From Lepidostoma basale (taxonomy: Eukaryota; Arthropoda; Insecta; Trichoptera; Lepidostomatidae), in NCBI GenBank assembly GCA_022606425.2, contig JAHDVF020000162.1:496001-560000 (forward strand): 64,000 nt of DNA. The letters run 5' to 3'. Shown in pieces: positions 11,828 through 24,839 of the stretch; the stretch's first letter is position 1; the number at the start of each line of letters is the position of its first letter. The notes under the pieces are model-generated. The model worked only from the letters and a program-made list of their open reading frames with translations. It made no database searches and was not told the DNA's origin. The position numbers and the translations under genes are program-made.

Positions 11828-12568
11828 CATCACGTCCTCATTCCCAATAAATTAAAACTACCACCAAATCCACGTGGTTTGATTTTAATTCGATTGGTTC
11901 CGGGATATGCGGGTGTAAAAATGATAGCCACCATATTTAAATTTAAGACTATTTATTGATACAGAAAACGAAATCTTCAATTATAAAATTAAAATGACTT
12001 GCTTAATAAAAGCTTACATCTAATTATCAGCCAGGGGGTGTAATGACACCTCGCGGAAGGGATCCGGGTCGGTTACTAAGGGCTCGTGGCGGGACAGCTT
12101 CTATGTCCTTTCTTCCGGGTCACGGGGACGTCGCTGACGCTGGACTGTAAGACGGAGATGACGACGTCCGCCCATCGCGAAGACCGCAGCGGCATCTGCG
12201 GGCCGCAGGGTACGGTGGTTTGCAGACGTGAGGATGGCGTCCGCACGTGGAGCGCTCGAAGGCTGATGATGGCTCTCGGGGCAGGGAATGGCATCTTTCC
12301 GATTCCTTAGCCTTATCTGCAAGGCCGAGCTTGGCATCGCACACGTTCTCCTCCGGCTGTCAGCTCGCCAAGCCGGGGGAAGACACGTCCGTCCGCCCTG
12401 ACGACCGGAATCAAAGACCCGCTGCGCTTCGAAAACGACGCGGCTAGCACCCCCAGAGTTGCCAACTCACTTAAAGCCTTTAGTAAGAGATACGCTGGTA
12501 GCAGAAGGTATACCACACCATGATACAGGGAGGGAACCACGCGCACCCTGGAAGGGTGTCATTCAGTA
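11828..12568. repeat. Dispersed repeat B (unit 2)
   Basis: Tandem-unit copy of 1960-2700. Confidence 0.6.
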
Positions 12569-12862
12569 TATGACATCCTTATTAATCAGTATATGTACAG
12601 TTTAAAATCGAAAAGAGATTTTTTTTTAATCTGAATTGGTTATAAATGGTTTGTAGCACATCGTAGATTTAAATGTTTTTATATCTGAATGAAAGAAATT
12701 GTCTTTATAAAATTGATTTTGTTATTAACGGTTTATTGGACGTCAAACAATCAATGTGTGCACTCAAGTCATTTAATGTCGATTATCTTTTGAACAGTTT
12801 GATGCTCAAGAATATGCGTTGTGAAAACTAATATTGCTTTAAATGTTTTAATTGCACATCGA

Positions 12863-12985
12863 TGGTACGATGTATGAATGTAGAGGAAGCCAGAGAGGTA
12901 TGCCAGGACAGGCCATTGTGGCGATCCATCCTCTCTGCCTACCCCTCCGGGAAAATGGCGTGATGGTAAGTTAGTTTTAGTTAGT
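12863..12985 (+). mobile_element. RTE-like 3' end inside a finger (unit 2)
   Basis: Same insertion as 2995-3117, copied by the tandem duplication. Confidence 0.75.
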
Positions 12986-13117
12986 TCGAACATTCAAATA
13001 GCTATACAATGGAATGAGTGGTACAATGTGCTTTTAATTTTTGGATTGTTTTAAACGGTTTGTTGCACGTTGAACATTTAAAGAGTCTTACGTCCGAATG
13101 AGTAATCAAATGTGATT

Positions 13118-14498
13118 TTAACTTTGTTTTGGTTTTAAACGATTTGTTGCACTTGAACATTCAAATGGTCTTACATCTGAATGAGTAAGAAAATGTACTT
13201 TTAATTCCGATTTTGTTTTAAACATTTTGTTGCAAGTTAAACAATCAAATGGTTTTACATCGGAATGAGTAAGCAAATGTCTGTTTAAATATGATTTTAA
13301 TTTAAACGGTTTGTAGCACGTTGAGCATTCATATACTTTAACATTAGAATGAAAATGAAAATGACTTTTTAATTCTGATTTCCTTTTAAACATTTTGTTG
13401 CAAGTGGAACATTCAAATGGTTTTAAATCTGAATGAGAAAGCAAATGGAGTTTTAATTCAGTTTTCGTTTTAAACCATTTTTTGCACGTTAAACAATAAA
13501 ATACATAAACATCTGAATGAGTACGAAAATGTTTTTTTAATTCTCGGTTGGTTTTAAATGACTTGTTGCACCCTGAACATTTAAAGAGTTTTACATCCGA
13601 ATGAGTAACAAAATGTAGTTTTAACTTTGATTTAGTTTTAAACGATTTATTGCACGTTGAACACTTAAATGGTTTTACTTCAGAATGTGTAAGATAATGT
13701 ACTTTTAATTCCGATTTCGTTTTAAACATTTTTTTGCAAGTTAAACAATCAAATGGTTTAACATCAGAATGAGAAAGCAAATGGGTTTTTAAGTTTGGAG
13801 CAGGCTGAACATTTAAATGGCTTGACGTCAGAACGAAAAGACAAAGTAATATTCAATTCTGACAAATTAAACGGTTTCTTGCACGTTGAACATTCAAATA
13901 GTTTTACAAAAGAATGAACTTGACGATGTCCTTTTAATACCGAGTTTGTTTTAAACCTTTCAAATGGTTTTACATCTGAATGAGAAAGCAAATGCGATGT
14001 CAAATGACTTCTCCTTTTAAACGCTTTGTTGCAAGTAAAACATTCAAATAGTTTTACGTCTAAATGGTGAGGCAAATTACTTTTTGATTCTGATTGTATT
14101 TTGAACGGTTTGGCTCTAGACCGTTCTAATTCTACTGGATCTTGTTTCACAATATTCTCTATAACATCTATATCTACAGAGAACATATTGTCGTGTATAA
14201 AGTTGTTTTTGCGATCTGCAGGCTCAATCTTAACATTAGTGGGGTCCATCGAATCATTTTCTATGTCTTCGTTATTCACGGTCACCCTTTTGATATCGGT
14301 TTCATTACTGAGAGACTCAACCTTGACAATTGTGATGTTCATCGAACTCGTTTGTAGTTTTAGTCGCTCCGAAATGTTATCGTCGTCTCCGCTGACTTCC
14401 CAGGGAGCCACTTCCGGCTCAGACTTAACATGAGGCAATAACACACCCTTCAGTTCCGGACTCGTTCGCTCGGTGCTCCCAGATATGTAGTCCTCCAT
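13118..14498 (-). pseudogene. C2H2 zinc-finger gene, frameshifted (unit 2)
   Basis: Essentially identical to 3250-4630, with the same frameshifts; one silent-looking change lies near 14051. N-terminal part 13764-14498, finger part 13118-13780. The shared lesions show the gene was already broken before the unit was duplicated. Confidence 0.85.
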
Positions 14499-14867
14499 CC
14501 TTCTAGAGGTTCTGGAGACCGCTGGACACACTTTTACACGAAATGAAATGTTCAAGGTCGATTTTGACTTGCGGCGCTATAGACACCATATCAGAAACTA
14601 TTTAATTAAGAATATGTCGAATGTATCACGACAGACATCCTGTTATCGGCTAACGAAATAGCGACTAACTGACAGACTTCAGAAAGATCATATCCATAGA
14701 CCACCCTTTTCGGTGTTATTTCATAGACAAAACATCATAGGGTAAGAAGTACTAATGTTGGCACTCCCCCAACGATCGTAACTTTCTGTTTTAATAGCAA
14801 GTAGGAACTGGAAAATTGTCGAAATTGCTAAAAGAATTTGTCATGCCCCACGACGTTGGACACCATT

Positions 14868-16028
14868 TGTTAAATGAAAGTTGGTGTCACGGGGTGAAAA
14901 ATGAAAATTACTCGTATCTCATTCCCGATCTCGAAACAACTCCTTCCAACGTGTTGCCCATGTGCTTCGCCAATGCTAATTATTATTATGTTAATTGAGA
15001 TTGCTCCGAGATGTGTAGTGATATGAGATTGAAACCAACATTTACTACTAACAATTATCTTTAATGACACAAACATATAACACAAAAGAAAGAAATTAGA
15101 TTACTTATGAACTAAAGAGGGACTTGCATGCTATTCGTTGGCCAACGACTTAAAATTAATTCGTCACTGAAACAGCACTAACGGCGAAGATCGACGATCT
15201 GCGAAGTCGGCGAGCTAGCCAGCATATGGCGTCCGCACCACGAGGGACGTTCGAGGAAGAGCGAGGAAGCGAGGCGGTCTGGTCTCCTTCGCTGAGACAG
15301 CCGTGGCCAGCATCAGGCCCCAATGATTATAAGTTTACGCAGCCGGCACCATGGGGCACGTCTATCGCGGTCTTTTTCTTCAGATTGTCTCCACCGAAGT
15401 CCGGTATCTCACTTTCGCGATCTTTTCAGGAACGGCCTTCGGTGGAAGGAACATCTCTCCCCGGTCGAAAGTGAAATACCGGACTTCGGTGGAGATAATC
15501 TAAAGAAAAGTTTGCGATATCGCCGGATGGTGCCAGTAACCATGGCGTCAGCCTATCATCATTGGGGCCTGATGCGGGCCACAGCTGTCTCAGCGAAGGA
15601 GACCAGACCACCTCTCGTTCTTTCTCATCCTCCACCTCGGACGCCCCTCGTGGTGTGGACGACACGTGTCGGCTAGCTCGCCGACTCCGCAGATCGTCAG
15701 TCTTAACCGCATGGTTAGTGCGGTTTCAGTGACGGATTAGTTTTAAGTCGTTGGCCAACGAATAGCATGTAAGTCCTCTTTAGTTCACAAGCAATCTTGT
15801 TTCTTTCTTTTGTGTTATATATTTGTGTCATTAAATGTAATTGTAAATTGTAAATATTGGTTTCAATCTCATATCACTATACATCCCGGAGCATATTTCT
15901 GATCACATAATAATGTAACATTAGCGAATAACATGGGCAACGTTGGGAGGAGTTGTTTCGAGATCGCGAGATCGATGATACGAGTAAAATTTAATTTTTT
16001 CACCCCGTGGCACTAACTTTCTTTAACA
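14868..16028. mobile_element. Head-to-head LTR family A palindrome, uninterrupted (unit 2)
   Basis: Same structure as 5000-7418 without the jockey-like insert, so the inverted arms of about 550-560 bp are directly visible around a short spacer near 15442. Short open frames within it arise from the GC-rich LTR centre. Confidence 0.85.
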
Positions 16029-16615
16029 CACTTTTTGTGTCAATAGCAAGTAGGAACTGGAAAATTGTCGAAATAATTATTTTCCCCACTGTTAAAATCC
16101 TTAAAAAACATATTTTGCATTTGAGGAATTTATTTATTCATGCCCGGTAACACTGAAGTCTTTCAATGCGATGTGTAGAGCGGGAATTCTTTGGTGTGTT
16201 TTTTATTCATATTCTAGTTTTTTTCACAAGGTTAGTCGTCGTCTCCAGATTTTTTTATTACAGTCAGGTAAGCCTTTTACTTCTGGATTTGTTAATTACT
16301 TTGTGGAAAAGGATTGATGTACATTATAAAACCCCTTTTTAAGGTTATATTTTAGAAAAATGTTATATTGGTGTGCCAACAATTGTATATTTCAGTTGTA
16401 TGATCATTCAGTGATTGGCATAAATCTCTGCCAATCTCTGTAGGTACCCTTTGATAATATATTTTTATGTAATATTTTCTTGACAAACTTGTAATGATTT
16501 TCAAATAGTTTTAGCATGTAAAACTCGATAAACAAGCTTAAAATATATTATTGGCAGTGCCATGTTTATACTTTTTAATGTTTCCAATCTTTATAATCGT
16601 GTCTTTTGAGATGTC

Positions 16616-17623
16616 GAATTTCAACTCGCGTTGGAAGCTGTGAGAAATGGGATGCCGAAAAAAACTGCGACTAAAAAATACAATGTTCCTAGGGCAACAA
16701 TCCAATTTAGATTAAGCCCAAATTTTACAAAATCTCAACCTGGACCATGTACGGTTTTAAATGAAGCTGAAGATTCCATTCTGGTGGAGTGGATTTGTAC
16801 TAGCAGTAGGAAAGCCTTTCACAAAAGGAAAGAAGGTGTTATGAAAAGTACGGGGTATTTTTTGAAGAACAATCCGAGGATTAATACGTTTATAGACAAT
16901 ACACCAGGAGAAGGGTGGTATAAATTGTTTTCGAAACGTCATGCGGAGACAGCTGCAAGCTCTACTGTTTCTGAAAATAACATAAGAGGCTGGTTTAGCC
17001 AAGTTGAAAAATATTTAAAAGAAAAAGATTTTTTTAAACATTTTAAGTGATCATTCAATAGTCCTTAACGGTGAACGGTGACAAATTTTCAACTATGCCC
17101 AAAAAATACAAAAGTTTTGTCACAAAAAGGAGCAAGTAATGTTTATGAAGTTGAACATGCACCGGGGAAGACATGTTTGACGTTTATGTTTACTTTCTTA
17201 GCTAATGGGGAAACGACTCCGTCAATGGTAATTTTTCCATTAAACAGAATGCAAAATTACATTCATCAATCTATTCATCCCGACTGGGGAATCGCTTTGT
17301 CAGACAATGGATGGATGAAAGAAGCCATTTTCATTGACTATATAAAAAATGTACTTCATCCACATTTATGCAAAATTAAAACTAAATTCCCAGTTATACT
17401 TTTTGTAGATGGTCATAAAAGGCATACGACTTATGAACTTAGTAAAATGTGTACGGAATTAGGCATAATTTTAATAGCATTGTACCCAAATGCAACCAGA
17501 GTTCTTCAACCAGCAGACGTAGCTGCATTCAAGCCAATTAAATCAGGATGGAAAAGAGAAGTGTTAGATTGGAGACGAAACAACATAAGCGAGGTGTTGA
17601 CAAAAGCCTTTAAGATTAAATAA
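16616..17623 (+). pseudogene. Pogo/Tigger-like DDE transposase relic (unit 2)
   Basis: Identical in sequence and lesions to 8006-9013, showing that decay preceded the tandem duplication. Unit 3 has no equivalent because it diverges before this point. Confidence 0.85.
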
Positions 17624-19144
17624 TCAGCTAGCTTCTACTTCAACTACAGATAACTTAAATAAACTGCAAGAAGCTAAAAAACCAAAACAAAAAATAAATA
17701 TGATATCGCATGTAACAATTAAACCTCCATCCTGTTAAAAAGGTTATTTCGCAAGAAAATTTGGATGAAATGATAATTGAAAAGCTTTTGCAGGAAGAAT
17801 AAACTGCTAATTTTTTTACGATTAGATTATGGTTTAAGTTTTTGATATTTTCTACAAAGGTACGTCATAAAATTGCTTTTTTATAATGACATCTCTTATT
17901 TTCCTATCGTTTTGATAATTATTTAACCATTACATATTATTTTTGCATACTTTGTGTACATGTGCTGTATTTTTTTTTTTCATTTAACCTTTATAATTTC
18001 CTATAATAAATAAATTGTTTATTATTATCTTTATTTTTAATTACTATTCATATACTAGGACATACCTATCGTTATAATATTTCCCTCTGAATAAATATAC
18101 TTACTGTGCCTTCCCAGTATCCCGAAGATGAATTACTACTTCTGAGATAATTGAAGTTCAAAGTTTGTAAGGATATAACAATCTTTTTTATACTAAACAT
18201 TACTACGCAAATTTGAAAAAATGGTATTTAATGGTTTAATAAATAATAACTCAACTATAAGTACATTTTTTTTCAAAATAATAGTGCTTTTTTTCAAAAT
18301 AATTTTCGCTGATACATAATACGACAGTTTGAAGTCATATTGTACCTACTATAGTCACTTGTGAGAAATGTTTTTTTTTAAATTAAAATGTTATGCAATA
18401 ATTTTATCTTCTGTACAGTACCTATTACATTAGGTAAAATAATAAATAATTAGTAAAAAGAGATAATAATTGCCACGTTTGCCCCTGAGTGAAGCACGTA
18501 GACATCACTTACTAGACATCTCCAGGATATCATGTTGCCGACCAACAATCTCACATTTTTTCAAGTCAGTACTGCTTCATAAGCTCCGCTGAATACATCC
18601 AAAATAATTAATCATCAAAACTTTATCCAGGGAATTTGCATCGAGTCCCTTGGGGCTTTTTCCCTGAACGGATTTATGTTATATTGACTTATTACGGAAA
18701 ATATCTCGACTTGTAGTGTAGATAGGACTTAGCGGGTTTTTGCAGATTGTAGAGTATTTTTTCAACAGTATAACCTCATCATTAACTCAAAACAGCAAAA
18801 CTTTGACTTTGTGCTTTTTCGCAGAGTACCCACGATATGCCGTTTTCTTTTAATTAATTCTAAAGCAAAGTAAATAAAATGTCTCCATCGCTTATAAATA
18901 TAGTTTAGTTAATTATAATGTAGAATCTTCCCCATTGTAGAGTGCCATCAAATACTATTGTTGAAAATATTAATACTTTTGTTTTTATAGATCTTGAAAA
19001 TATAAAATGCGAGTTGCAGACACTGGTACATGGGTAGCTAATTACATGTTTTAAACTTTAAGAACAGTTTCAGTCTGTCAGTTTTCTTTGCCGATTCTTT
19101 TTAACAGTGCCTACTAATCGAATAGGTATACTGCAAGAACTTAA

Positions 19145-19960
19145 TAAAATATATTGCACTAAACAAATTTTACGTGCCAGAAAATACGTTTTCTCTCTGG
19201 AGGCTTGTTTAATCTTAGTTAACTTTAATTTTAATTAGTGATAAGACAGTGAAAAAAACAATAATAGTGACAATTTTGTGAGTGGCAACACTTTGGGGGC
19301 GTGATCTCGACCCCCCCCCCCCTGCGGGCTTTTGGGGTTTGAGGAGCGACGCAGCGCTCTTACACCCCAGACTCCGGCGAGAGAACATCTCCCTGGTCCC
19401 TGGCTCGACTGATGGTCGAACACCGGGGAGATAATCTGAACGAAGAGGAGTTCGCGATATATGTGCCGCATGGCGCCAGCTTATCACCATCGGGGCCTGA
19501 TGCTGGCCACCGCTGTCGCTGTGAAGGAGACCCGTGCCCTCCGCGGTCCATCATCCGCGTGATGCCCCTCAGCCCGGGAGATAGAAGTGGACGCCGGGCA
19601 GCCTTCTGTGCCGTGCAGCCTCTGGCAGTCCTCGTGCTGGCCAACCCACCGCCACGCCGGCTTCCGTCAGCGTCAGTCCTCGCCGCAGACCACCACCTTC
19701 ATTAGTTACGTTAGTTTTAATTTGTTGGCCAACGAATAGCATGTAAGTCCTCTCTAGATCTTAAGTTATATTTTTTTGTATGTATTTTTGTTCTTAATAA
19801 ATGTAATTTGTAAATAGTAAATATTGGTTTCATGATACATCCCGGAGCATATCTCATATAACATAATTTTAATATTGGCCAATCACATGGGCAAACGTTG
19901 GGAAGTTGTTCGAGAAATTTAGATAAATTCATTTTTTCACTCCGTGACACCAACATTCCC
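19145..19960 (+). mobile_element. Solo LTR-like copy of LTR family A (unit 3)
   Basis: Same sequence as 661-1476, carried by the third tandem unit. Confidence 0.75.
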
Positions 19961-20443
19961 TACTAAAAACCTTATTCCTGCAATACACTCTCAACAAATT
20001 ATATCATAATCAGCGACATTCTTGTTCCAGAGCGAGAAATGAATTTATTTGACTAAGAACCAAGGTGACTAAGGTGGCTTTGAAGGTAAGCAGACAGAAA
20101 TGATAGTGGACTGTTCATATTTATCGGAGATCCGACCGGTGACGTTCTTTATGACAGATTAGTCTAGTTAATTTCTGTTTTACACACAATAAATTTACAC
20201 TTGTTTTTTTCACTTCCTAGTTGTTTTGATAAAATACTTTGAAATAATTCAACCATACAGTTTGTGCATCAAAATCAAATGACACATTATTTTAAAGGAC
20301 TTCGGTTACACAGTCACAGTCAAGTAAAATAAAAAATGCGCGGTTTGATGAAGTAGTGTAAAACTTAGTGATGGTAATATTCTTATAGTTATTGTGAAAA
20401 TTATTAACACTCAGAAGGCTCTGGTGTCACGTATTGGGAGAGC

Positions 20444-21184
20444 CATCACGTCCTCATTCCCAATAAATTAAAACTACCACCAAATCCACGTGGTTTGATT
20501 TTAATTCGATTGGTTCCGGGATATGCGGGTGTAAAAATGATAGCCACCATATTTAAATTTAAGACTATTTATTGATACAGAAAACGAAATCTTCAATTAT
20601 AAAATTAAAATGACTTGCTTAATAAAAGCTTACATCTAATTATCAGCCAGGGGGTGTAATGACACCTCGCGGAAGGGATCCGGGTCGGTTACTAAGGGCT
20701 CGTGGCGGGACAGCTTCTATGTCCTTTCTTCCGGGTCACGGGGACGTCGCTGACGCTGGACTGTAAGACGGAGATGACGACGTCCGCCCATCGCGAAGAC
20801 CGCAGCGGCATCTGCGGGCCGCAGGGTACGGTGGTTTGCAGACGTGAGGATGGCGTCCGCACGTGGAGCGCTCGAAGGCTGATGATGGCTCTCGGGGCAG
20901 GGAATGGCATCTTTCCGATTCCTTAGCCTTATCTGCAAGGCCGAGCTTGGCATCGCACACGTTCTCCTCCGGCTGTCAGCTCGCCAAGCCGGGGGAAGAC
21001 ACGTCCGTCCGCCCTGACGACCGGAATCAAAGACCCGCTGCGCTTCGAAAACGACGCGGCTAGCACCCCCAGAGTTGCCAACTCACTTAAAGCCTTTAGT
21101 AAGAGATACGCTGGTAGCAGAAGGTATACCACACCATGATACAGGGAGGGAACCACGCGCACCCTGGAAGGGTGTCATTCAGTA
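20444..21184. repeat. Dispersed repeat B (unit 3)
   Basis: Tandem-unit copy of 1960-2700. Confidence 0.6.
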
Positions 21185-21478
21185 TATGACATCCTTATTA
21201 ATCAGTATATGTACAGTTTAAAATCGAAAAGAGATTTTTTTTTAATCTGAATTGGTTATAAATGGTTTGTAGCACATCGTAGATTTAAATGTTTTTATAT
21301 CTGAATGAAAGAAATTGTCTTTATAAAATTGATTTTGTTATTAACGGTTTATTGGACGTCAAACAATCAATGTGTGCACTCAAGTCATTTAATGTCGATT
21401 ATCTTTTGAACAGTTTGATGCTCAAGAATATGCGTTGTGAAAACTAATATTGCTTTAAATGTTTTAATTGCACATCGA

Positions 21479-21601
21479 TGGTACGATGTATGAATGTAGA
21501 GGAAGCCAGAGAGGTATGCCAGGACAGGCCATTGTGGCGATCCATCCTCTCTGCCTACCCCTCCGGGAAAATGGCGTGATGGTAAGTTAGTTTTAGTTAG
21601 T
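21479..21601 (+). mobile_element. RTE-like 3' end inside a finger (unit 3)
   Basis: Same insertion as 2995-3117. Its presence in all three units shows it predates the duplication. Confidence 0.75.
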
Positions 21602-21733
21602 TCGAACATTCAAATAGCTATACAATGGAATGAGTGGTACAATGTGCTTTTAATTTTTGGATTGTTTTAAACGGTTTGTTGCACGTTGAACATTTAAAGA
21701 GTCTTACGTCCGAATGAGTAATCAAATGTGATT

Positions 21734-23580
21734 TTAACTTTGTTTTGGTTTTAAACGATTTGTTGCACTTGAACATTCAAATGGTCTTACATCTGAATGA
21801 GTAAGAAAATGTACTTTTAATTCCGATTTTGTTTTAAACATTTTGTTGCAAGTTAAACAATCAAATGGTTTTACATCGGAATGAGTAAGCAAATGTCTGT
21901 TTAAATATGATTTTAATTTAAACGGTTTGTAGCACGTTGAGCATTCATATACTTTAACATTAGAATGAAAATGAAAATGACTTTTTAATTCTGATTTCCT
22001 TTTAAACATTTTGTTGCAAGTGGAACATTCAAATGGTTTTAAATCTGAATGAGAAAGCAAATGGAGTTTTAATTCAGTTTTCGTTTTAAACAATTTTTTG
22101 CACGTTAAACAATAAAATACATAAACATCTGAATGAGTACGAAAATGTTTTTTTAATTCTCGGTTGGTTTTAAATGACTTGTTGCACCCTGAACATTTAA
22201 AGAGTTTTACATCCGAATGAGTAACAAAATGTAGTTTTAACTTTGATTTAGTTTTAAACGATTTATTGCACGTTGAACACTTAAATGGTTTTACTTCAGA
22301 ATGTGTAAGATAATGTACTTTTAATTCCGATTTCGTTTTAAACATTTTTTTGCAAGTTAAACAATCAAATGGTAAACAAACAAACATCAGAATGAGAAAG
22401 CAAATGGGTTTTTAATTGTGAATTTAATTTAAACGGTTTGTTGCACGTTGAACATCCAAATGGTTTTACATTCGAATGAGTAATAAAATGTTTTTTTAAC
22501 TCTATTTTAGTTTTAAACGATTTGTTGCACGTTGAACATTCAAATGGTCTTACATCTGAATGAGTGAACAAATGAGTTCTTAAATTTGATTTTGATTTAA
22601 ACGTTTTATAGCACATTGAACATTTAAATAGTTTAACATCAGAATGAGTAAAATAATGCACTTTTAATTCTGATTTTGTTTTAAACTTTTTTTTGCAAGT
22701 TAAACAATCAAGTGGTTTTACATCAGAATGAGAAAGCAAATGGATTTTTAAGTTGAATTTAATTAAACGGTTTGTTGCACGTTGAACATCCAAATGGTTT
22801 TACATTCGAATGAGTAATAAAATGTTTTTTTAACTCTATTTTAGTTTTAAACGATTTGTTGCACGTTGAACATTCAAATGGTCTTACATCTGAATGAGTG
22901 AACAAATGAGTTCTTGAATTTGATTTTGATTTAAACGTTTTATAGCACATTGAACATTTAAATAGTTTAACATCAGAATGAGTAAAATAATGCACTTTTA
23001 ATTCTGATTTTGTTTTAAACTTTTTTTTGCAAGTTAAACAATCAAGTGGTTTTACATCAGAATGAGAAAGCAAATGGATTTTTAAGTTGAATTTAGTTTT
23101 AAACGGTTTGTAGCATGTTGAACATATAAATAGTTTTATGTCTGAATAATTAGGAAAATTACTTTTTAATTCTGATTGTATTTTGAACGGTTCGGTACTA
23201 GACCCTTGTAATTCTACTGGATCTTGCTTCACAAAACTGTACGACACATCTATATCTATAGAGAATATATCTTCATCTATGTTGTTATCGTCATCGGGAG
23301 GCTCTATCTTAACATTAGTGGGGTCCATCGATTCAATTTTTATGCCATCGTTATTCATGTCGTCCTCTTTTAAATCCGTATCATTACTGAGATACTCAAC
23401 CTTGACAGTTGTGATGTTCATCGAACTCGCTTCTAGATTTAGTCGCTCCGAGATGTTATCGTCGTATACGCTGACGTCCCAGGTAGCTGGTTCCGGCTCA
23501 GCCTTAACACGAGGCAATAACACACCCTCCGATTGGTCCGGATTTTCTCGCTCGGTGCTCCCAGATATGTAGTCCTCCAT
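21734..23580 (-). pseudogene. C2H2 zinc-finger gene with a four-finger tandem duplication and frameshifts (unit 3)
   Basis: The minus-strand start is at 23580 (MEDYISGS). The N-terminal acidic region has VKAE, VKVE, VKIE and VKQD motifs. Fingers follow in frame down to 22759, where the frame breaks at the junction of a direct duplication (22431-22764 and 22765-23098). The period is 334 bp, two bases short of four 84-bp fingers. The second frame (22365-22793) runs through the duplicated fingers. The third (21734-22387) is the unit-type finger block, joined through a short 'gtaaacaaacaaac' replacement near 22373. The distal eighth finger is frameshifted as in units 1 and 2. The N-terminal half thus comes from a different paralogue than in units 1 and 2. 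Not expected to be functional. Confidence 0.85.
22431..23098 (-). repeat. Tandem duplication of four zinc fingers (334 bp x 2)
   Basis: The two copies are near-identical; one change is visible (near 22581 versus 22915). The 334-bp period is 4 x 84 minus 2, so the duplication itself broke the reading frame. Confidence 0.9.
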
Positions 23581-23789
23581 CCTTCTAGATTCAGTTGCGG
23601 TTCTGGAGGTCACTGGATACGCAAACACAGCAAACTTGTCACACGAATTGAAAAGTTGTAAGTCGATATTGACTTGCGGCAATTTTAAGACAAGAAAACT
23701 ATAATGACGCACGTGAATACTTTTTCAGTATGCACCGGGTCAGAAACGATTCACATTAGAATAAGATCGTTTGGATGTATGCAACAGAC

Positions 23790-24718
23790 TGATATAGCCA
23801 TGTTTCATGGCATAATAGGTGAGGTTGCACTAGACAAGTTTTACACGACCGAAAAGGCGTTTTCTCTCTGGAGGCTTGTTTGATCTTAGTTAAGTTTAAT
23901 TTTAATTAGTGATAAGATAACGAAAGACAATTTAAAACACTAATCGTGATAATGACAATTCTGTGAGTGAAAATAAATAGCGTTCTGCCCCGGTATCGCA
24001 AAGCAGTTAGGTACTGCCGGGCCCAATTTTCGAGAGTGGCCGCACTTGAGAGGGGACGATCCAACCCTCCGCCCTGCATAGGTTCCGGGCAGCTCTCGCC
24101 CCAGTCTATCACCGGCCTCCGGGAAAGGAGCATCTCCCCCCTCGCGCGGACGCGCGCTGTAGGGGAGATCGCGAAGTGTTGTCAAAAAAGATCGCGAAGT
24201 GTTATACCGAACGCCGGGAAGTGATTCTGAAGAAGATCGCGATATCGCCGCATGGCGTCAGCTCATCATCATTGGGACCTGATGCTGACCACGGCTGTCT
24301 CAGCGATGGAGACCACTCGCTCCTCGCTCTCCTTCGCTCTTCCGCCTCGGACGTCCGTCGTGGTGTGGACGCCACGTGTCGGCTGGATCGTCGACTTCTC
24401 AGATCAGATCAAGTAGTGTTAATTCAGTGACGGAGTAGCTTTAAGTCGTTGGCCAACGAATAGAAGTAAGTCATCTTTAGTTTATAAGTGATCTTGTTTA
24501 TTTGTTTTTGTATGTTTGTGTTTAAATATAAGTGTAAATAGCAAATATTGGTTTCAATCTCATATCACTATACCTCCCGGAGCATCTTAGAGATCGAATA
24601 ATAATCACATTAGCGAATAAACACTGGGCAAATGATTGTGAGGAAGTGCTTCGAGATATGGAGTGAGATACGACTAATCGTCATGTTCCACCCCGTGTCG
24701 GAAAGCATCTTCGTTACA
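23790..24718 (+). mobile_element. Solo LTR, family A, with target duplication agac
   Basis: Starts TGATATAGCC and ends ...GTTACA. It is flanked by agac at 23786-23789 and 24719-24722. No internal region or second LTR adjoins it, so it is the product of LTR-LTR recombination. The GC-rich central block gives short open frames on both strands, which are not genes. Confidence 0.9.
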
Positions 24719-24839
24719 AGACGTCCAATTATAGGGTGGGGAAAGGCGAAATAGCGACCGATGACAAATACTTGTTATCAGACAGCTCATATCCATAGAC
24801 ACTTTTTGGTAGTTTTTTCATAGACTAACAAAATATCTA

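Larger units (their letters stand above)
9876..18484. repeat. Tandem segmental repeat, copy 2 (8609 bp)
   Basis: Direct repeat of copy 1 without the jockey-like insert. It has a private 20-bp insertion after about 11385 and lacks a 27-bp stretch that both copy 1 (near 1550) and copy 3 (near 20033) contain. The copies are therefore not simple clones of one another. Confidence 0.95.
18485..22415. repeat. Tandem segmental repeat, copy 3 (partial)
   Basis: Matches copies 1 and 2 nearly base for base from 18485 until about 22415. It then changes abruptly, inside zinc-finger coding sequence, to a different paralogue of the same gene family. Just before the change it carries a short replacement at about 22373-22385. 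The palindrome and pogo relic of copies 1 and 2 are absent here. Confidence 0.9.
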
